Shown: positions 24,033-36,984 of the stretch, one piece after another | Position numbering within the stretch: position 1 is the first letter of the stretch | Layout: every line of letters starts with the position of its first letter | DNA from: Anopheles merus | Taxonomy: Eukaryota; Arthropoda; Insecta; Diptera; Culicidae | Direction: 5' to 3' | Assembly: GCF_017562075.2 (NCBI RefSeq) | Contig: NC_054083.1 | Location: 13,060,107 to 13,124,106, forward strand | Length of the DNA stretch: 64,000 bases | Notes under the pieces: generated by a model | The model's database searches: none | Seen by the model: only the letters and a program-made list of their open reading frames with translations | What the model was told of the DNA's origin: nothing | Program-made: the position numbers and the translations under genes

Positions 24033-26566
24033 TAGAAATTTATATTATTTTCCAGAAGAGATGATCCGAGTCAGGTCAGGCACGAACGGATGAACGAGTA
24101 AGCGGGCGGGCAGGCGGGCAATCAGACGAGTAAGTCAGGCGCACATCGGGTGAGCGATCATCACGGGGGCAGGACATATGGAACAACAGGGTCGGTTTTA
24201 TCGTGACGTTGTTTGGTGGTGGTAGCAGTAGCAGATGGTAATGGTAGTAGTGATAGCAGAAATGGTAATAATAGCAATAACATTCGGTCGGTAGCGATGG
24301 TGCACATTTTCCGCAACAAAGCCAGAGTGTGAGGACGTTGATGATCCAACAGTGAAGTTGTCAAGACGGTGATGATCGTCACCATCATCGAAATCGTACG
24401 ATCGGGGGTTATTATATTGGGGTTCCACATTTCGTTGATTACCACGCGCAATCATGGTTACGATCCATAGCGATCGTTGACCATTTCACCAAACCGTGGG
24501 CAATGATCGTTAACGTTGGCGGGGTTAGAATGGGAGATTCGATCGTTTTGGTTGGTGGTTGCCATATTGATTATGGAGTCACGATTTGAGTCCCATGGGT
24601 TTGACATGCCGGGCGATCGGGAATACCAAGAGGGCAGTTGGTGGTAGGCGAGGCAAGTAAGTGAGCATATCGAGTTCGATTTTGAGATCAGTTCGTTTAG
24701 TTGCCAGCATAGAGTTTTGTACAGACACACGCCAGAGAAACCGGAGACACCCCGTGGTGATAGTGATTAGCAATGTTGGCACAAGGTAATCGGGCAGGCG
24801 CAGTCAGCAAGGGTTGAGCCATGACGGTACAGATGATATACGTAATATAGTGGTGGAACCGACGGGTTATAAACGAGTACATTGCCAAGTGTTATCCAGA
24901 AGCGAATTTATGTAGCACCACATTACACAAGCCGTCCACCATCGAGATAGGGTATATCATTGTTCACGCCATTAGACGGTGCGCGCGTGTTAGGTGTGAG
25001 GAACGTTATTGTCGATTGGTACCCGACAAAAAGTAGTGTTCGTGTTTTTTTTTGTGTGTAATGTGCACAACGGATATTTCACCAGAAGACAGGAGACACC
25101 ACCGTAATCGCCATCGGTTGGGACATCAATTTCGGGTTTCCGGACATCGCAGGTTGGCAGGGGTATGGTTTTTAGAGCGTTTCGATTTGTTAATATCAGC
25201 GGGCGTTCAAATGTATTGATGTTTTCCCCCAAAATATAGTAGTGGTGGTAGTAGTAGTAGGACCAGTGTGTGGTATTTGGTTGGTGGCGGTAATATAGCA
25301 GTAGATGAACATGGGTAGTCATTTTTTTATTTCAATTACACGGTACCAACGGTTTAACACACCCGAGAATCGATAGATTACGGAATACATATGAGAAGGG
25401 GGGAAAGGAGAAAGAAGAAAAAATCATATTTAGATACAAGCTTACGTTGCAAACCAACCATTCATTATTAACATCAATAAAGGACACGAAACGAATCAGA
25501 AGAAAGTCGATCGAGGCAAACTAATAACGGTATAAAACACAATCGTCCAAACCAAAGTTGATGGATCGTTTACAGAAGACGATTGAACTAACCAAACGTT
25601 ACTCGACACTAACACGAGAAGCGTCCTGCACCCAACTGAACTGCAGACTGACAATTTATCGAGGACTAGGACTATCAAAAACGACAAGAGACTAGAATGA
25701 AATAGTTACAGTTCTTTTAATCCCTGGTGGTAGATATGCTGACAGAACCGGAAAATGATTTAATACACGGTTAGTATGCAATGTGTACAATAGATCATCT
25801 ACAGTGGGATTTGCGCAGCTAATACTAAAGACCTGCAGAGAATTTTGCTATTTATATTCTGTTAACACTAGATTCGCTCATTCTGTGATGGAAATAGTGC
25901 ATCATCATTTCGTTTGTCCCATACAAGAAATAACAATTTAGTACCGAAAATTTTACGTAATTATTGCATTCTGCAACAGACAATTGAGATGGGGAGTAAG
26001 ATTTGGTTAACTAATAATCGCACCGTTGTCGAAAGCAGTGTAACAAGAGGAAAACGAAATAAAGTTCAACGAGTAAACAAAACTAAACAAACTAGACATA
26101 CGCATTAGTTTTTAGAAAATTATAAAACAAACATAATCGTCAGTAACCATACCTCTGTCCGTAGCTTTTGGATGTTGTGGCCTCCTTTTCCTATGATAGC
26201 TCCAGCCATCTTGATTATCAGGACAACGGTTCGATGGCAAGGCACAGAGATGCAAGCGGACAAAACAAGAGAAATAGAGAGGAGAGGTGAATTAATTTTC
26301 TTGTCAATCTTAAAAATCACAATCCACACGTTTAACGCAGGAGATTGTTTGCAATACTTCAGATCACTTACCTTGCTCGGAATCAGCAACCGAACCTCCT
26401 GCTCCTCGGAGCGCATCCGCTTCACAGACGACTTGCTGCTCGAATCAGACGAATCTTCAGCGTGAGCATTGTTTTTGGAACTCTGTTCATCGTTAGATCC
26501 GTCCTGTTCTGTGGACACTTGCTCCTCATTTGCGCCGTCGCAGGCATCTTCGTTTCCACGCTTCAT
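12064..26566 (-). CDS. bl: heterogeneous nuclear ribonucleoprotein K (bancal)
   Basis: A poly(C)-binding KH protein acting in transcription, splicing and translation; the fly ortholog is bancal. Nine coding exons join with consistent phase: 26566-26372, 26209-26153, 23610-23567, 21246-21174, 20382-20284, 13723-13290, 13191-12972, 12887-12718 and 12115-12064, giving 447 residues. Three KH domains are visible near residues 57-124, 127-198 and 368-432. Their RNA-gripping loops read GKGG, GRGG and GKGG inside AGAIIGKGG, AGCVIGRGG and AGAIIGKGG. KH1 is spread over four exons. The linker between KH2 and KH3 is rich in Gly, Arg and Tyr with RGG-type motifs, instead of the proline-rich SH3-binding stretch of the mammalian protein. 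The N-terminus (MKRGNEDACD) is acidic. An acceptor at about 26574, just upstream of the ATG, implies at least one 5' UTR exon further right that I could not place. Confidence 0.94.
12888..12971 (-). other. 84-nt hnRNP K intron with G-quadruplex-like tract
   Basis: On the transcribed sense (minus) strand, four G-runs of 3-5 lie within about 25 bases at 12933-12956, inside the short intron before the KH3 exon. Function is inferred only. Confidence 0.5.
16058..16110. repeat. (GT)n microsatellite
   Basis: About 26 nearly perfect GT units inside the large hnRNP K intron. Confidence 0.95.
20116..20148 (-). other. perfect 11-bp hairpin in an hnRNP K intron
   Basis: CATAATTTATC pairs exactly with GATAAATTATG across an 11-base loop, about 135 bases downstream of the donor of the exon at 20284-20382. 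Confidence 0.6.
20383..21173 (-). other. hnRNP K intron, no gene
   Basis: AT-rich intron between the KH1 end exon and the KH2 loop exon. No element or domain was recognised. Confidence 0.6.
21247..23566 (-). other. hnRNP K intron with CA/GT microsatellites
   Basis: No gene supported. Contains (GT)n at 21680-21701 and (CA)n at 22289-22332. Confidence 0.6.
22289..22332. repeat. (CA)n microsatellite
   Basis: About 22 uninterrupted CA units in an hnRNP K intron. Confidence 0.95.
23611..26152 (-). other. hnRNP K intron, no gene
   Basis: Contains a (GA)n block at 23970-24033. The 24.1-25.3 kb part is rich in GTRRTGGTAG-like low-complexity sequence, and its open frames show no recognisable domain. 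Confidence 0.6.
23970..24033. repeat. (GA)n microsatellite
   Basis: Imperfect GA run of about 64 bases with a few A interruptions, in an hnRNP K intron. Confidence 0.95.
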
Positions 26567-29258
26567 TTTATGGCTGCAATAAAATGGAATAAAACAAAAC
26601 CACGCACACAGACGCAACTTTAGTTACACTCTTTGCTTTGATTATGGTAATTAGCGCTCTGTCGACTTGTTTGTTGTTGCTCAAGACCTAGCAATCAAAA
26701 CCTAGAGTACGCGTTAACAATCACAACTAGCTTCAGGGCTGTGAGTGGGATTGTAGAAAATTTAAATCTAAACCAGATTTCACTGCGACTCGCACCCTAC
26801 ACAGGCACCAGTGGGGCGGTGGGGGTTTAGTTTGTGTGGGCCACGTGTGGATTACATCAGGACAATCAATGTTTAGAGGCATCAACTTATAAGGAAACGT
26901 GATCAACCCTAACAGCAGTCAGCTTCTGCGTTATACTTGTTACGAGCGAAATGGGGATTTATCACCAACACCTTTAAATAATTCTTGGTAACTGCTAATA
27001 AATTGGTTCCACATGTTTGAAACTAAGATTGGTGAGATCAATATCCCACCACCGGTCTACCACCGGTAGACTTATAAGCAATCTAGCATTTTAGATCCTC
27101 TCTAATTCTTAAAAATTTTCAAACGTTACGGATAATACCTAACGTTTTCGAATATCATATATAACTCATGGATTATATCTTTATAGGTGGCAAAAACAAT
27201 AACAATTCAATCAGACACACGATAATTGTAAAGGACATGGATTTTCAGAATATATGTACCTCATTCGTATTTTTCATAACCGTGACCGATCAACAGAACT
27301 GATTCAGATGGATCATGTGATCATCTGATACTAAAACAACATTTCCTCACAAACAACCTTGCCATCACACTAGCAACACAGGAATTCACTGTACACTGAT
27401 ACGGTATCTGCTATTTGTGCTCACTGAGAGCTACACAAAAGGACAACTAACACAGAACCTTTCACATTGTGAGGATCCCAGACCCCAGGAACCATTTAGA
27501 TGCACCGGAAATGTAGGACTGACCATGCTGCTAGCAATGGACCCATATTTATTGATAAAAATTTCTATGCCCGTGGAAGATATGCTGCAAACGGCTAGTA
27601 TCATCCTGTACACCCGCCACTTGTCACAGTGCTGTGGTCGACTTCCACGGAGGGGAAGTTCGTTCACCATTTACTAGGACTATCAAATCGAAGGGACATA
27701 TTTACTAGGTAGACATCGCACTGGCCACATCATTGGTACACGTAAGTGTCTATCTATTTTCTCCACTTCTCATCCATCCATCTCATCTCCATCCGTTCCA
27801 CGCGGTTCTACCCCTTTTACATGGACAAATGAGAGGGGGAAGAGGACAGCCCTCGAATACTACGGCGATTTTCCCCCTTGCGGATAGAACTTAATCATTA
27901 CACATGCCACGAAACTATTACCACATAGAGCCGCGCCACCACGATCCATCGTCCATCGTCGAACCGCCGCACAGACACAACTTCGAAACTGGTAATTTAT
28001 TTTTCTTTTTTTTCACAACACCATATCGCCGTACGTCGCCTAATAGCGTTGCGCGGGTGCTAGTGGTGGTGCTTGTGCATGGAATATTATTTTTCAATAC
28101 CAATGCTCACGACATCGGCAATAAATAGGACACAATGCAAACACATGGCGAGCCTTCAGAGTGGGTTAATGTTTAAAATTTCTTTTTAACAACAGTTTTT
28201 TCCGTTATACATTTTTTTCTTCTTCAAAGCAAACATCACACACCTCGGACAACAGTTTTGTAAATAAAATGGAGAGCTTAACGTTACATACTTCCTATAA
28301 ATCGTCACCCAATACCTTGTGCGCCGGGGCAACCTGCTCCAATTGTTGCTGGTGTGCGCTTTAGCAAAAAGACGATACACGAACGAAATTCTAACTTCCG
28401 CACGATCGAGAGTGATCGTACGTACTACTTGACCCACTGAAACTGACTGAAAAATCCATCGTCGCCTTCAGAGACGTGTGTCTGCTTATTCCGGCGACAA
28501 ACAAACAAAACAACCAAACAAGATCATAAAACCGCTGCCCACGCCAATCTCGTTGAGATCAGCGTGCGTTTCACTGTACCACCACGTCCACCACGAGACG
28601 GTGGTCGGAGCACTCAGCAGAGCAAGGGGTAACACAGTGGGAAGGGCGCGAGAGTGGGCCTTCGTTTACTTTCCACTTCTATACGGGATCACAAATTCCA
28701 ACGGTACAGGTGTAGGTCGCAGCAGCCGCAAGATAGGTGTGCTTACGCAGCACTTTACGAACACAGCCGCGATTTGTCGACCCGCCACCGCAACCGCCGC
28801 CGACGACGACACAGCTGATGGTGCTTCTGGTGGTGTTGGTGGTAATGTTCGCCGACCACAAGGATCGTAGTAATACCCCTTAATAAAGCGTAGTGACGAT
28901 CATTCGACAACCAAGCCGGTCGACTATAAACCCCGCCATACCGCGGAAGAAGAATGCAGATCTCCTTCAGTTAATAAGTTTGATGTTAAATTGTGACTGT
29001 GAGTGTACATTCTGAATCTCGCATAACACGTTTCGTTGCATAACTCATGCGCAATGGATTTAAGCTTTAATTTAAATAAAATCATATACAGTCACTGATA
29101 TACAGTCCCGTCCCTGTGCGTTACAAAACCATGTTCAATACATTTCAGAGCCAATTCAGACCGAATTCCAGTGACCAGACAACAAAGTGTTCTAATTTGT
29201 ATTCATCGTTTAAATCTGTAATATACTTCTATTTTTAGCTCATTACATACATTACAGG

Positions 29259-29355
29259 TATTCTCCGATATACGACATACTCGATAAACGCAATTTTCTA
29301 AATTTTACAGTTCTTTGAGCAAATTGTACTAACTGGACACATTGTTTGTCAAATG
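29259..29355 (+). repeat. dispersed repeat, copy 1
   Basis: Shares about 100 bases with 47770-47890, including the block TAAATTTTACAGTTCTTTGA. The family is unknown. Confidence 0.65.
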
Positions 29356-32300
29356 CCAAAAAAAAATCCCTTTTGCTCGAATTTTTTCGAACCAAAATTG
29401 TCATCTTCAGCTGGAATCAGATCAATTAACTAATTTAGTGACTAAAACCTGCAACCTATCAGAAAAATTACACAAAAATAAGCTATAATTTGAGTGAAAA
29501 CCTCGAAATTCGACATACTTATTAAAAGCGTATATCAGGGATACATTACGTATACCGGGGATACAGGTGCGGGTAAACTTTCGCAGTAATATTTCATACA
29601 TAATCTCTAGCATAGCTAATATTTCTATTTGTTTGTATACTATTTTACTATTTCCTAAGAAAGTAGATGCACTGCAAAATGAACACCATTACAACGAGCA
29701 AATCAATAACCAAACGTTATGTAGTTGTCTATTTAGGTTTTGCAAAGTAGTAAGGTTTTAAAATATGCATAGCCAGCTGCAAAGTTTCATCGTTATTCTC
29801 AATGCAAATCGTGGGTGAATAATGTATGCTATAGGAGCAGCGGAAATTCGCAACGTTCTTCATTCAGCACGGGTAAAGAAGAGGGACTTTTACAGATTCG
29901 ACACAAAAGACAAGAAATTTACACAAAAAAAAGTAGAACTATTAGACAATATTCTAAAAAAAAAAGGTTTTTATATTAAATTTTCATAATTACTAGGATA
30001 CTAACAGACATCGTAATGGCCAGATAATTTGGGTCTCAGGCATTGGCACAGAACATTAGTTACTTCTAACAGTATAATAAATAATACGAGCATGATAACT
30101 TGTATTATTTTACTTTTTTTAAGAATACGCTTCCACCAACAAAATTGGAAAGCAATCAAAATGCGTGATAAAGAAAGCATTCTATTTTGCTCTTGATAGA
30201 AATCCAAGAAATTTGTACATTTGTGAAATTGTGTAATAATCATTATTTAATACCCGTCGATTGCCTGTTGTCCTACCGTACAGTTCCACCCTTCGGACGA
30301 ACGCACAGCACACAATTAGCGTAATATGTGCCTCTTTCGGAATGATTTGCATCGATAAAGCAAAAGCAATACTATCTCCTCCTTCTCCGCAGGCCTATGT
30401 AGCCACGAACATCAATCGAAGACAAATGATAGAATACCCTCCCCCCTGACCCTGGTCATCTCCTTCACTCCTTCCATCTTTTCCCTTTCCCTCTCACCAT
30501 TCCATAATGATCTTCTCCAGTCTGGCTGACCCAACACTTTACTTCCTTCCCTGACATTATGTTCTAATACATAGAAAGAAAGTTACCATCCACGGCCCTG
30601 CCGCCGTGTTTCATGCACCCGGTGGAACGAACCACCGAACCAGAGCATCTCACACGGTCCCCCCACACACCGCCACTGAGGAGTGGTGTGCGTTTGGAGT
30701 GGGTGATGGTGGTGCTTTCATCAAACTATTGCAAGCGCCAACCCAACCCATTCACGCTGGTGTCTATTATGTATGTAATAGCCTAAATTGATGGGACATA
30801 TGCCGCCAGCCTGTCCGAGCGCGCCGCAACAGTCTTTGGCAGCAAAAGCGCCGCACAACGTCACCAGGGGGTAGTTATCTTTTTTACACGCCGGCTAATG
30901 TTTGATATTTCTCCTCCAATGTCAAAACAAATCGGTTTCCATGGTGCCCAGCGACAATGCTTTCGCTGCAGCTTTTCGTCATTTTTCCGTTCACCCACCC
31001 CTCACCACCCCAGTAAGCTCAATTCCCATCCAAGCCCCGATTAAGGGGAATCGAAAACCGATGTTCTCCGCGTGTGGGTAATGGGTCTTTTCAGTTTGGC
31101 CGCAAGCAGAACTCTACCCCCTCGAAGCCATGCTTGTAGCTAGTTATCTCTGTGTTTTTTTCCGGTAGTGGGCATATTAAAGGTGGTCTTGGCCGTAACA
31201 AAAAAAAAAACCACAGTATGTACCATTGGTGGACACGCTCATTGCCGTCAGTTTTCTTTTTTTTTCACACGCTTCATGTAACTGTCATGTAAAACGTCTG
31301 CCCGTCACACATTTATACATTCTAGCTTTTTAATCGGTTATTGATTTGTATCTGGCCAAAGAATTTAATTTCGTCACCGTTAAGAACCGATCTCATGGGT
31401 TAGGAGGATACTACATCTCAAGATATTTTGATGGCCCTTTGAAGTCCAGATTTTTTTAGCAATGACTTTCAATCATTCACTTCTTTAATGCAGTAAATAT
31501 GAACGAACGTTCATGAACATGAAAGGAAAACATTCAAAAAGGTGTTAAAGAAGCCACTCCAAGACCCCATTCCGAACATTTAAAATCTTACCTACAAAAT
31601 TTATATTTTTTATAGAAATAAATAAAAAATATAATGCTATTAAAGTCCTCAACAGCGCCGTTGTAATACACGTTCGTTACTTCCAGCAAAACAGACGCCA
31701 CAATCCATTCTATCGATAACATTCACAAATGGCTTTCAAACATACGTAGACCCATTCGTAGAAGGCCGTGAGGGCATTTTCTTATCAGTCGTTCTTACAC
31801 AAGCAACAACGAAATGGAATGGCATCCTCCCAACTGGATTGGTTCGTCTAATTCGCTTCCCCAAAAAAACAATCCCCAATAAAACCATAAACAAATCAAG
31901 TATTTCCACGTTCACAACGAACGATTTTCTTTGCACAATGTGCACTGGAGAGAAAATCGATTCGTAATAATTCCTTGCCTGTCGTGCCCTTTTCTACGCG
32001 TTACTGAAATACGGCTGGCCGCTCTCGCGCTCTTACCATCTCTGTTTGCCCACATACACGCACATAATTTTCCGGAAGTCGGCTCTATAAAACTCGCCAA
32101 AGTGTGTGAGTCATTGCCTCGACACGCATCTTTGCACATTTTGTGCCTTTTTTGTATGAAGGGGCACCTCCAAAATTTTGACACTTATTTCTATTCGTCC
32201 GCACGCTGTTTCCACAATTGACTCGGGATATTCTGGTGTCATTTCTCAACGTCGCATAATGAACAAAGGAACAGGAACTTGCCGCCCCATCCCCATAGGC

Positions 32301-33628
32301 AGGATTGTTGTTGTTCGACAAGAAACAGCGACGAGACGCGTAAATATTTGATCGTCATTTACATATTCGCTCGGGACGGGGGCAAAGAGCGATGAGGGAT
32401 TGTGACCAATTTTACCAAAAGGCGAAATTTGACCCACTAAAAAGCTGAAAAAATAAACAACGTCCGCTCACACGCACGCACGGCAGTCTCTGGAAGACAG
32501 TACGTACGCTCGGTACCGTTATAAGCCGGCAGATTCTGATGATCCGAGCGGTTTTTAAGCAACGTACTACCCCATTATTATTGACCACAATCGCACTTGC
32601 TGTCAATCCTGCAGTTTTCTTTTTTTTTTTTCTTCTAAATGCCTCTCTGCTCCCGAACCTTCAGCACGCACTTGGTCCAAATTCTAGCACGGAGCGTTAC
32701 ATAACCTTTTTTCGGGAGCATCGAAATCGAGAAGAGTCCGCATAATGTCCATTCACATTATTCCCCCCGCAGACGAGATTTTTCATCGAGAAAATGAATG
32801 AAGATGAATCGGCTACAAGTTCTGCGTTCCGTCCGGATGGGCGTGCGTGGCTTGTAGAATAGTCGCGCACATTTCGCCATTTTCCTTCGACCTGGGGGCT
32901 GACCGTTTCGACGCGAGAAAGCACCGTGGTGTCCGGAAGAAAACTTTCTCCCTATTACCACGGAGCTCGCCCGGTTTGAAGGAATAACAACAAGAGCATA
33001 ATGTTCTCTTTCCACCCGGGAGGCACGTCGTTGCATAACGTGGACAAATTCGGCCGATAAACCCCGACCCCGACACTGCCTGTTTTCGCTTCGTCCCGAC
33101 AGACCTTGACGCCGTTCATGGACCACACCATGGTGCCCGCTCCGGCTTAAGAAACCGGTTCCCAGTGACCTTCAAGTGCACGTTTTCCTTCACGCTTGGG
33201 GAAAGGACATTGGTGCGGCGCCAGCAAAGAAACGGTCCGTGGATCACCTCTTGCGCGTTATTCGCAGTGCCATTGCTACGGCGTGCACAACCCGGTAGAC
33301 AACCACACACATATGCACAAACACACACACCCGCACACTTTCCCGGTCCCGGTTGGAACATTTTCCGCTTACCGTTTAGTGGCACGGCGGCGGCAAGGCA
33401 CACACCCTTTCTATACGTGAATTTACACTTACCCTTGTTGAGAATCGAATCACACCAACAATTGCACGGCTATTTTGTTTATGGCTGTTACTTTGCTCCA
33501 AAAAAATACTTTCCCGCAAAGCTTGGCGTGGCTTGCAAACACAATGAACTGTCTGCCTATTTCGAGGAAGAAAATGGAGCAAGCACAGCAGCACAGTCAA
33601 ACCCACAGCAGTGATCTGTACCGCTTTT

Positions 33629-33636
33629 TGACGTCA
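33629..33636. promoter_or_regulatory. CRE-type palindrome TGACGTCA
   Basis: A perfect 8-base CREB/ATF consensus palindrome, 481 bases upstream of the inturned-like start codon and on the upstream side of hnRNP K. Whether it sits in a promoter is an inference. Confidence 0.3.
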
Positions 33637-34116
33637 TCGTAGCAGCACCGTTCGGAGTCGCTCGCGAGAACGAGATGCCCGGAGTGGCAACGAATGAAGC
33701 TTCGCTTGACAGTGTGGGGTTGGACTATGCGCGCTGCACGGTTGCTAGAGAACGGTCTCGTTTTCTTTTTATTTATAGCATAAATCTCAGTAAAAATGAG
33801 GAAAATACCATTTTTTGCAATGAAAAAACAAGATGAAAAATTTCTGATTTACTGGTTGTATCTTTACGACTATTTATACATTTGTTTGAAATATGTAGGT
33901 TCCGTTATAGCTTTGCTTGTAAGAACCTTGACACGCAGCAACTTTTTTGTCAACAATTACTATGTCAACAAATTTGTAAACTCAAACTGTGTTCGCAAGA
34001 TCGGACTTCCGATTCGTTTTGTTTTATTTTTTATGTGTTTATCAACATTTGCGTTCAATGCACCGTTAAATGCATGATCTTTTTTGTAATTCGCAGCATA
34101 CTGTCCACTCAGTGCA

Positions 34117-36498
34117 ATGAACGAAGATCCGCAAGTTTGGACGGACGATCAGTCGAACGCATCGTCCGACTGTAGCGACAGTAGCTGCGATTCGCGATCG
34201 CACGAATGGGGCCAATACATCGTAAACAACTCCCTGTTTTTCGTCAAATTTGATCTCGTTTGCCACGCGAAGCCCGCCGCCTTCGACGATGATCTGTTCT
34301 TCCGCAACGAGTATCGGCGCCTGTCGATCCGCAAGAAGGAGAGCATTCTGTCCCGGTTCGGACAAAAGGACAAGGGCAAACACAAGCTCTTCCGGGTGAG
34401 CGTCATCGATACGTCAAAAAAGGAGCAAATCAATGGCATCCAGAAGGACGTAATCATCAGTATTGCGCCGAAGAAAAATGTCCCGCTGAAGGAAGTGTTG
34501 CCGCTGACCGAAACCATACTTGGGCTGACGACGAGCCTGTTCCCGGACGGCCGGAAGCTGATGGTGGATAAGATCAAAGACTATTCAGTGTTTGCCAAAG
34601 GCAAGCTGGTCAAGTCCAAGGACTGGATAAAGTCTATCGATGCCGAGCAGGTTACGGTGGACAACTTTGAATCGCTGCTGGAAGGTTCGACCAAGATACC
34701 GACGATTATTAAAATTAGCTTCTTTGAAATGATCGAGCCAGACATTAGCAACGCGATCGAGATCAAGATTACGAACTTTATGGATTTGATCCAGAGCCAG
34801 GAGACGCTGTTCGACAAGGAGGACATCCAGTCGATGAGCAACAACGATCTGATCTTCAGTATGATCTTCATATCGAAGGAGTACACGCAGAACGATGAGC
34901 TGGATGTGAAGTTTTGCTATCCCACGCGCGAGAACAACTACCTGTTCAACTCCCGGGGCAGCTTCGTGACGCTGCATTCGATTTTCAACCAATCGTTTAA
35001 TCAACAGTCCATAATGACGAATTTGAAGATCAAAAACGTCCTCTACTACACGACGTACACCGTGCTCGAGGACGGGATTTTGTTGCTCGGCTTCAGCTCC
35101 AAGTACTCGTCGGTGTTTGCGGTGAAGCAGAAGAGTGAACAGATCTGTCGCTTCTTAAACGCACTGTATCGCTGCGGTACAGCCGTGTTTAATAGACCGA
35201 TTGAGCAGCAAACCGAGCTGATGCAGCTGTGCGAAATGATACGCCACTCGATCAAGGCTAACCGGAACTGGGACAAGTTCGAGAAAACGTTCCCCCAGGC
35301 ACACTTTGTCCCACTGCCCAAGGAGATACAGCTGCGTATCGACGATGCGCTCGGCGAGCTGGAAGCGATGGACTATCGCAACTGGAACGACGATTTTGTT
35401 GATCTGTTCTGTCTATTGACCGTCATCGGTTGTGCCCTGTACTACAAGCAGCATCTGGTCTGTACGCATCTGAATGGCGAGTACATGATGGACATTGAGA
35501 CGGTGTTGAAAAATTTGGGCGTGTTCGAAATTCTTACCACCACCGACGTGAAGAACATGGCCATCTGGCGCAAGTTTTACCCGAAGCAGTACTGTGCGGA
35601 TGGGTTCCACGAGAAGAACGACGCCTACCTGATGCTCGTGTCGATCGGCAACCTGCTGATGGTGGTGGTGCTGGAAGTGCCGATCGACACGACGCACAGC
35701 AAATCGTTTTCCCGCTACGTCGACGAGATACAGGACATGCTGAGCTACTTTAAATCGACCGGCATCGAAAATCTCATCCGCATATGGATCGACTCGAACC
35801 GCCGCCCGCAGTGCATACCGACGAACGTGAGCAAACAGCAGGCGGGTGACCAAGCGCCGCACGAGGACCGTGCGCAGGTGCGCAGCCATGACGAGGAATC
35901 GAACGCTTCCAGCTCGATAAAAAATCAAGCGATTCGCGAGGAGCAAAATCCCGAACCGGACGATGACGACGATTCTGACTGGGGCCAAAGCATGGACAGC
36001 AGCCAGCGGAGCAGCAGCTTCGACATTACGGATCTGTCCGAGAACCGGTGCAAGGAATTTTCGGAGCTCATCCCGACGCAGCTAACGACCGGGCTGGAAA
36101 ATCTGCTATTTTACTACGTCCAGCTCGAGGTGGGCGATGGATACTTCCTGGCACCGACAGTTAGTGGCGCCAACGTGAAAAATGATATAATCATGAATCT
36201 GTTCCGCAAAACGTGCACCTTGATACACGCGACGTTTGAAAACACGAAAAAGTTTCGCAACCTTCTGTCTCGCGAGTCGAGCAAATTGAACACGCAACGA
36301 TCGCTGGTAGCCATCAAGGAGCAGGGCATGCTGCTGTCCGTTCCGAAAGATCATGGATCGGGCGAACGCGTCGAGTTTTGGGTCGTCGGACGCCTGTTTC
36401 ACAGCCCCGCCAAGGAGCTGTACGTTTGTCATCGAGCGGATGCGCCTCAAAATATGGTAGAGTTAGCGTTCCGTATCTGTCTAACTTGTGCTGGATAG
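34117..36498 (+). CDS. INTU: inturned-like planar cell polarity effector
   Basis: Single uninterrupted frame of 793 residues starting in good context (tgcaATGA). The order of parts suggests inturned, a CPLANE-complex protein that works with Fuzzy and Fritz in planar polarity and ciliogenesis. There is a Ser/Asp/Glu-rich N-terminus and a PDZ-like segment near residues 108-200, containing VFAKGKLVKSKDWIKSIDAE and NFESLL. Several longin-like alpha/beta blocks follow, with an acidic, Ser-rich linker (about 595-650, EPDDDDDSDWGQ) before the C-terminal block. Fly inturned is somewhat longer (about 870 residues). I recognise the PDZ-like stretch and overall plan rather than a diagnostic catalytic motif, so another longin-domain protein is possible. 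AATAAA follows at 36684-36689. It is convergent with the LysM gene. Confidence 0.72.
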   Translation: MNEDPQVWTDDQSNASSDCSDSSCDSRSHEWGQYIVNNSLFFVKFDLVCHAKPAAFDDDLFFRNEYRRLSIRKKESILSRFGQKDKGKHKLFRVSVIDTSKKEQINGIQKDVIISIAPKKNVPLKEVLPLTETILGLTTSLFPDGRKLMVDKIKDYSVFAKGKLVKSKDWIKSIDAEQVTVDNFESLLEGSTKIPTIIKISFFEMIEPDISNAIEIKITNFMDLIQSQETLFDKEDIQSMSNNDLIFSMIFISKEYTQNDELDVKFCYPTRENNYLFNSRGSFVTLHSIFNQSFNQQSIMTNLKIKNVLYYTTYTVLEDGILLLGFSSKYSSVFAVKQKSEQICRFLNALYRCGTAVFNRPIEQQTELMQLCEMIRHSIKANRNWDKFEKTFPQAHFVPLPKEIQLRIDDALGELEAMDYRNWNDDFVDLFCLLTVIGCALYYKQHLVCTHLNGEYMMDIETVLKNLGVFEILTTTDVKNMAIWRKFYPKQYCADGFHEKNDAYLMLVSIGNLLMVVVLEVPIDTTHSKSFSRYVDEIQDMLSYFKSTGIENLIRIWIDSNRRPQCIPTNVSKQQAGDQAPHEDRAQVRSHDEESNASSSIKNQAIREEQNPEPDDDDDSDWGQSMDSSQRSSSFDITDLSENRCKEFSELIPTQLTTGLENLLFYYVQLEVGDGYFLAPTVSGANVKNDIIMNLFRKTCTLIHATFENTKKFRNLLSRESSKLNTQRSLVAIKEQGMLLSVPKDHGSGERVEFWVVGRLFHSPAKELYVCHRADAPQNMVELAFRICLTCAG

Positions 36499-36922
36499 AC
36501 AGGAATTAGGTATTTATAGAGAGACACACAGCAAAACACTCAACAATCCAAGCCCTTCCATCTTATGCAACGAAAATGGAGACTGATTTTTGCATTTAAA
36601 AACTTTTACAAGACCTAGTTAGTTTGTAAGGCATAAAATGTCCAATGTTGTACTAATTTATTGTGCATGATCATGACAAAGCTAATAAAACGCAAGAGGA
36701 AGTATTTGAACGGGTATCGGATTGGTTTGCCTGTGAAAATATCATTTTATTTAAAGAGCTAATCAACAGATGTAAAAGGCACTCTTTTTTACAGATGTTT
36801 GACACCGCTCGCCGCTCATAATCCTTCAGTTAGTCGCCGTACCTCTTCGGGCCGTTGCCTCCACGAAAAACGTAATACAGAATACAGTTTACGGAAAAGG
36901 ACACTAACAAAACAAGTGTATG

Positions 36923-36984
<62 letters not shown>

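Larger units (their letters stand above)
26575..34116. other. hnRNP K upstream region; no coding gene
   Basis: This stretch must hold the 5' UTR exon(s) and promoter of hnRNP K on minus, and the promoter of the inturned-like gene on plus. I could not place first exons from sequence alone. Open frames here are short with no domain. A dispersed repeat lies at 29259-29355, and a palindromic CRE-type TGACGTCA at 33629-33636. Confidence 0.5.

Noticed and set aside
35413..36450. Minus-strand frames of 114-191 codons inside the inturned-like gene
   Set aside because: Shadow frames of the plus-strand coding sequence; biased composition and no recognised motif.
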